This document shows, piece after piece, positions 61,616 to 64,000 of a stretch of DNA of 64,000 nt. Position 1 is the stretch's first letter. Each line of letters starts with the position of its first letter. The stretch spans positions 4,071,541 through 4,135,540 of the forward strand of contig NC_016943.1 of NCBI RefSeq assembly GCF_000284015.1, written 5' to 3'. The notes under the pieces were generated by a model. The model saw only the letters and a list, made by a program, of their open reading frames with translations. It did not search any database and was not told the origin of the DNA. The DNA comes from Blastococcus saxobsidens DD2. GTDB taxonomy: Bacteria; Actinomycetota; Actinomycetes; Mycobacteriales; Geodermatophilaceae. Position numbers and translations under genes: made by a program.

Positions 61616-62206
61616 ATGCAGGAGCTCCCGCCCTACTCGGCCGTGGTACTGGCCGGCGGCCGGGCCGCGCGGCTCGGCGGTCGGCACAAACCGCAGCTCC
61701 GGGTCGGGGACCGCACGATGATCGCGGCGGCGCTCGCCGCCGTGGCCGACGCCTCCTCCCGGGTGGTGGTCGGCCCGCCGCAGGAGGTGCCGGCCGGCGT
61801 GACCCTCACCCGGGAGGACCCGCCCGGCGGGGGCCCGGTGGCCGCGCTCCGGGCCGGGCTGGCCGCCGTGGAGACCGACGTCGTCGCCGTCCTGGCCGGC
61901 GACCTGCCGTTCGTCACCGGGTCGCTGATCGGTGAGCTGCGCCGGCGACTGCAGCGGGACGGCGTCCTCGTCGTCGACGACAGCGGCCGCGACCAGGTCC
62001 TGCTCGGGGTCTGGCGGTCCGCGGCCCTGCGCCGGGCGGTGGGCGACCCCGCCGGCCCCCGCGCGCTGTTCCGAGCGCTCTCCGGCCTCGCCGTCGACCG
62101 GTACCGCCCCCCGGTGCCACCGGGCGAGGTGCCGCCGTGGCTGGACTGCGACACCCCGGAGGAGCTCGCCCGGGCCCGGGAGGTAGCCAGCCGCGCTCCG
62201 GGGTAG
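61616..62206 (+). CDS. mobA: molybdenum cofactor guanylyltransferase
   Basis: This enzyme attaches GMP to molybdopterin to form the dinucleotide cofactor. The 196-residue nucleotidyltransferase has VVLAGGRAARLGGRHKPQ near residue 10 (the LAGGxxxRxGxxK loop) and the metal site AGDLPFVTG near residue 96. TACGGT lies six bases before the ATG. It completes the Moco set here with moeA, moaC and mog. Confidence 0.9.
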   Translation: MQELPPYSAVVLAGGRAARLGGRHKPQLRVGDRTMIAAALAAVADASSRVVVGPPQEVPAGVTLTREDPPGGGPVAALRAGLAAVETDVVAVLAGDLPFVTGSLIGELRRRLQRDGVLVVDDSGRDQVLLGVWRSAALRRAVGDPAGPRALFRALSGLAVDRYRPPVPPGEVPPWLDCDTPEELARAREVASRAPG

Positions 62207-62215
62207 GGCCGGTCC

Positions 62216-62881
62216 ATGCGCATCGTCCTCGCCGGCGCCCACGGGCAGGTCGCCCGCCGCCTCGGCCGTCAGCTGTCCGACCGCGGCGACACCGTCCTCG
62301 GCCTCGTCCGCAATCCCGACCACCGGGACGATCTGGAGGCCGACGGCGTCACGCCGGTGGTCCTGGACCTGGAGTCCGCCACGGTCGACCAGGTCGCCGA
62401 CGTCGCGTCGGGCGCCGACGCCGTGGTGTTCGCCGCGGGCGCCGGGCCGGGCAGCGGTGCCGCCCGCAAGGACACCGTCGACCGCGGCGCGGCCGTCCTG
62501 CTCGCCGACGCCGCCGAGCAGGCCGGGGTCCGGACGTACCTCCTCGTCTCCTCCATGGGTGCCGACCTGGTCGCCGACGGTGCCTCCCCGGAGGGCGTCG
62601 AAGAGGTCTTCACCGCCTATCTGCGGGCGAAGCTGGCCGCGGAGCAGGACCTGCTGGCCCGCCCCGAGCTGGCGGTGACGGTGCTGCGGCCGGGCGGCCT
62701 CACCGACGATCCGGGCACCGGCCGGGTCACCCTCGACCGCCACGTCGAACGCGGCGAGATCCCGCGGGACGACGTGGCCGCGGTGCTGCTCGCCTTCCTG
62801 GATTCCCCCCGGGACGGCGCCGTCGCCGAACTCGTGAGCGGCGGGACGCCGGTGGCGGAGGCGGTCGCGTCCGTGCCGTGA
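62216..62881 (+). CDS. SDR-family NAD(P)-binding protein
   Basis: A 221-residue atypical short-chain dehydrogenase (NAD(P)H-binding, YwnB/SDR a5 type). The nucleotide loop is IVLAGAHGQVARRLGRQL near residue 3, and AVVFAAGAGPGSG and LLVSSMGADLVAD follow. The usual catalytic Tyr-Lys pair is present as AYLRAKLAAEQ near residue 138. It is nine bases after mobA and is probably cotranscribed. Substrate unknown. Confidence 0.85.
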   Translation: MRIVLAGAHGQVARRLGRQLSDRGDTVLGLVRNPDHRDDLEADGVTPVVLDLESATVDQVADVASGADAVVFAAGAGPGSGAARKDTVDRGAAVLLADAAEQAGVRTYLLVSSMGADLVADGASPEGVEEVFTAYLRAKLAAEQDLLARPELAVTVLRPGGLTDDPGTGRVTLDRHVERGEIPRDDVAAVLLAFLDSPRDGAVAELVSGGTPVAEAVASVP

Positions 62882-62950
62882 CCCCGGGGCTCCGGCTCCG
62901 TGGGCCTCGGTGCTGCCGGCCCCCGGTCCTGGCCGTGGAGCGCCCGGCCG

Positions 62951-63796
62951 TCAGGCCCGCCGGGCGCGGGTGACCCCGGCGCGGGCGGCGAGGTCGGCGT
63001 CGGGGGGATAGTCCACCGCGACCAGGGTCAGGCCGTGCGCCGGCGCGACCGGCACCTCGCTGGACCGCTCGGTGCGGGAGACCAGGCTCGCCGGCCAGTC
63101 CAGCGGACGACGCCCCTCACCGACGGCGAGGAGCGCGCCGACGAGGCTGCGCACCATCGAGTGGCAGAACGCGTCCGCCGACGCGTCGATGCGCACCGTC
63201 TGCGAGCCGTCGTCCTCCCGGTGCCGTGCCACCGCCAGCCGCAGCAGCGTCCGGATCGTCGTCGCCCCCTCCCGCCGCCTGCAGTAGGCCGCGAAGTCGT
63301 TCTGGCCGAGCAGCAGCCCGGCCGCGAGGTCCATGGCGGCCGCGTCGAGCCGCCGGGGCCAGGTGGCCGTGTCGGCCCGGCGCAGCGGGGACGGACCCGC
63401 GGGGTCGTCGGTGAGCCGGTAGACGTAGTGACGGGCCAGCGCACCGAACCGCGCGTCGAACGCCGGATGGGCCTCCGTCACGGCCCGGACGGCGATGTCG
63501 GACGGCAGCACCCCGCGCAGCCGGCGGATGAGCTTGGGGCCCTGCTCCGCCCAGATCACGGCGGGCACGTCCACGTGCACCACCTGCCCGGTGGCGTGCA
63601 CGCCGGCGTCGGTGCGGCCGGCGACGGTCAGCTCCACGTCGCTGCGCAGCACGACGGACAGGGCCTGCTCGAGCTCGGCCTGCACGGTGCGCAGCGCCGG
63701 CTGGCGAGCCCAGCCGTGGAAGCCCGCGCCGTCGTACTGCACGTCCATGCGGAGACGGACGAGCCCGCCACCGGTGTCGGTGACGGGCTCATCCAT
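62951..63796 (-). CDS. truA: tRNA pseudouridine(38-40) synthase
   Basis: This enzyme makes pseudouridine at positions 38-40 of tRNA anticodon arms. The 281-residue protein has the catalytic Asp in VAGRTDAGVHATGQVVH near residue 59, RLRGVLPSDIAV near residue 92, YVYRL and NDFAAYC, all TruA signatures. Its position next to the probable rplQ end matches the conserved rpoA-rplQ-truA order. It converges on the SDR gene. Confidence 0.96.
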   Translation of the reverse strand: MDEPVTDTGGGLVRLRMDVQYDGAGFHGWARQPALRTVQAELEQALSVVLRSDVELTVAGRTDAGVHATGQVVHVDVPAVIWAEQGPKLIRRLRGVLPSDIAVRAVTEAHPAFDARFGALARHYVYRLTDDPAGPSPLRRADTATWPRRLDAAAMDLAAGLLLGQNDFAAYCRRREGATTIRTLLRLAVARHREDDGSQTVRIDASADAFCHSMVRSLVGALLAVGEGRRPLDWPASLVSRTERSSEVPVAPAHGLTLVAVDYPPDADLAARAGVTRARRA

Positions 63797-63836
63797 GTCA
63801 GGCTCGGCGGTCAGCGGGCGATCGCGTTCTCGAGCG

Positions 63837-64000
63837 CTACTGCGGATCGGGCGCGGCGTCGCCGCCCTGGTACTGCTGGCTGGCGGTCGCGGCGTCGCCC
63901 AGCTCGGCGGCCTCGATCTCGGCCGCCGCGGCGTTCGCGAGCTCCGGCGACAGCGCGGGGTCCTCGACGATCGCGGCGTTCTGCCGCTCCGGCTGAGGAG
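63837..64000 (-). CDS. C-terminal end of a protein, probably ribosomal L17 (partial)
   Basis: An open minus-strand frame runs from the window edge to a TAG at 63837 and encodes about 54 residues ending QQYQGGDAAPDPQ. It is acidic and Ala/Glu-rich. The position upstream of truA is where rplQ sits in actinobacteria, and many have an extended low-complexity L17 tail, but nothing in this fragment is diagnostic. The identity is therefore inferred from order only. Confidence 0.4.
   Translation of the reverse strand, partial: PQPERQNAAIVEDPALSPELANAAAAEIEAAELGDAATASQQYQGGDAAPDPQ

Overview
The window is a dense, very GC-rich actinobacterial chromosome segment: about 69 protein genes, mostly housekeeping, with many GTG starts, many 1-4 base gene overlaps, and no tRNA, rRNA, CRISPR array, insertion sequence or prophage that I can see. 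Gene content (WhiB and BldM regulators, His-tailed GroEL, GuaB3, DUF5319, DUF3017, PerM-like DUF6350 protein, proline-rich PPYG protein) points to Actinomycetota. The style of the proteins suggests a Geodermatophilaceae-like genus (Geodermatophilus, Blastococcus, Modestobacter), which is an inference. Two blocks follow the gene order I remember from Mycobacterium tuberculosis: chorismate mutase to purH (Rv0948c-Rv0957) and guaA to truA (Rv3396c-Rv3455c).

Layout. 1-7 kb: the end of a D-Ala-D-Ala carboxypeptidase, a BrkB membrane protein, trpS with a 2'-5' RNA ligase-like gene, a HisC-type aminotransferase, galE and a CorC-type CBS protein. 7-12 kb: a CAP-domain exported protein, icd, mdh, DUF3017 and folD. 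12-18 kb: a pentapeptide protein, purH and purN in one overlapping unit, then two membrane proteins. 18-27 kb: sucCD, an isobutyryl-CoA mutase-type B12 subunit, a lipase-like hydrolase, an M23 peptidase, pcrA and chorismate mutase. 27-34 kb: a PIG-L deacetylase, a PspC-type two-component system with two membrane partners, a Ca2+/cation antiporter and a four-domain META lipoprotein. 34-43 kb: guaA-guaB3-guaB, DUF5319, a BldM-like regulator, whiB and groES-groEL under a CIRCE operator. 43-58 kb: the tRNA t6A genes tsaB-tsaD with rimI, interrupted from tsaE by a VapBC toxin-antitoxin pair; then udg, a hydrolase, alr, nnrD, acpS, glmS, glmM, rpsI and rplM. 57-64 kb: beta-carbonic anhydrase, a PfkB kinase, molybdenum cofactor genes (moeA, moaC, mog, fdhD, mobA), a nucleotide-sugar-like SDR, truA, and the end of a probable rplQ.

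Metabolic logic. Purine synthesis is represented from the GAR transformylase step to IMP (purN, purH) and on to GMP (guaB, guaA), with folD supplying formyl-folate. TCA enzymes icd, mdh and sucCD are scattered through the left half. Cell-wall supply (alr, glmS, glmM, dacA-like) and ribosome or tRNA maturation (rplM, rpsI, truA, tsaBDE, rimI) fill the right half. The Moco genes with fdhD suggest a formate dehydrogenase elsewhere in the genome.

The most unusual features are not genes. First, chorismate mutase is preceded by a 20-residue reading frame with consecutive Phe-Tyr-Tyr codons and then a strong intrinsic terminator, the layout of a ribosome-mediated attenuator. Second, a roughly 110-140 bp repeat with hairpins of C-TCC-G loop type sits at three convergent gene junctions and supplies the stop codon of two genes; a degenerate relative and a partial copy are also present. 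Third, a separate 78 bp repeat follows groEL and glmS. Fourth, at least 16 genes have a -10-like hexamer (TANNNT or CAGACT) 6-8 bases before the start codon, which predicts leaderless transcripts and was used here to choose several starts.
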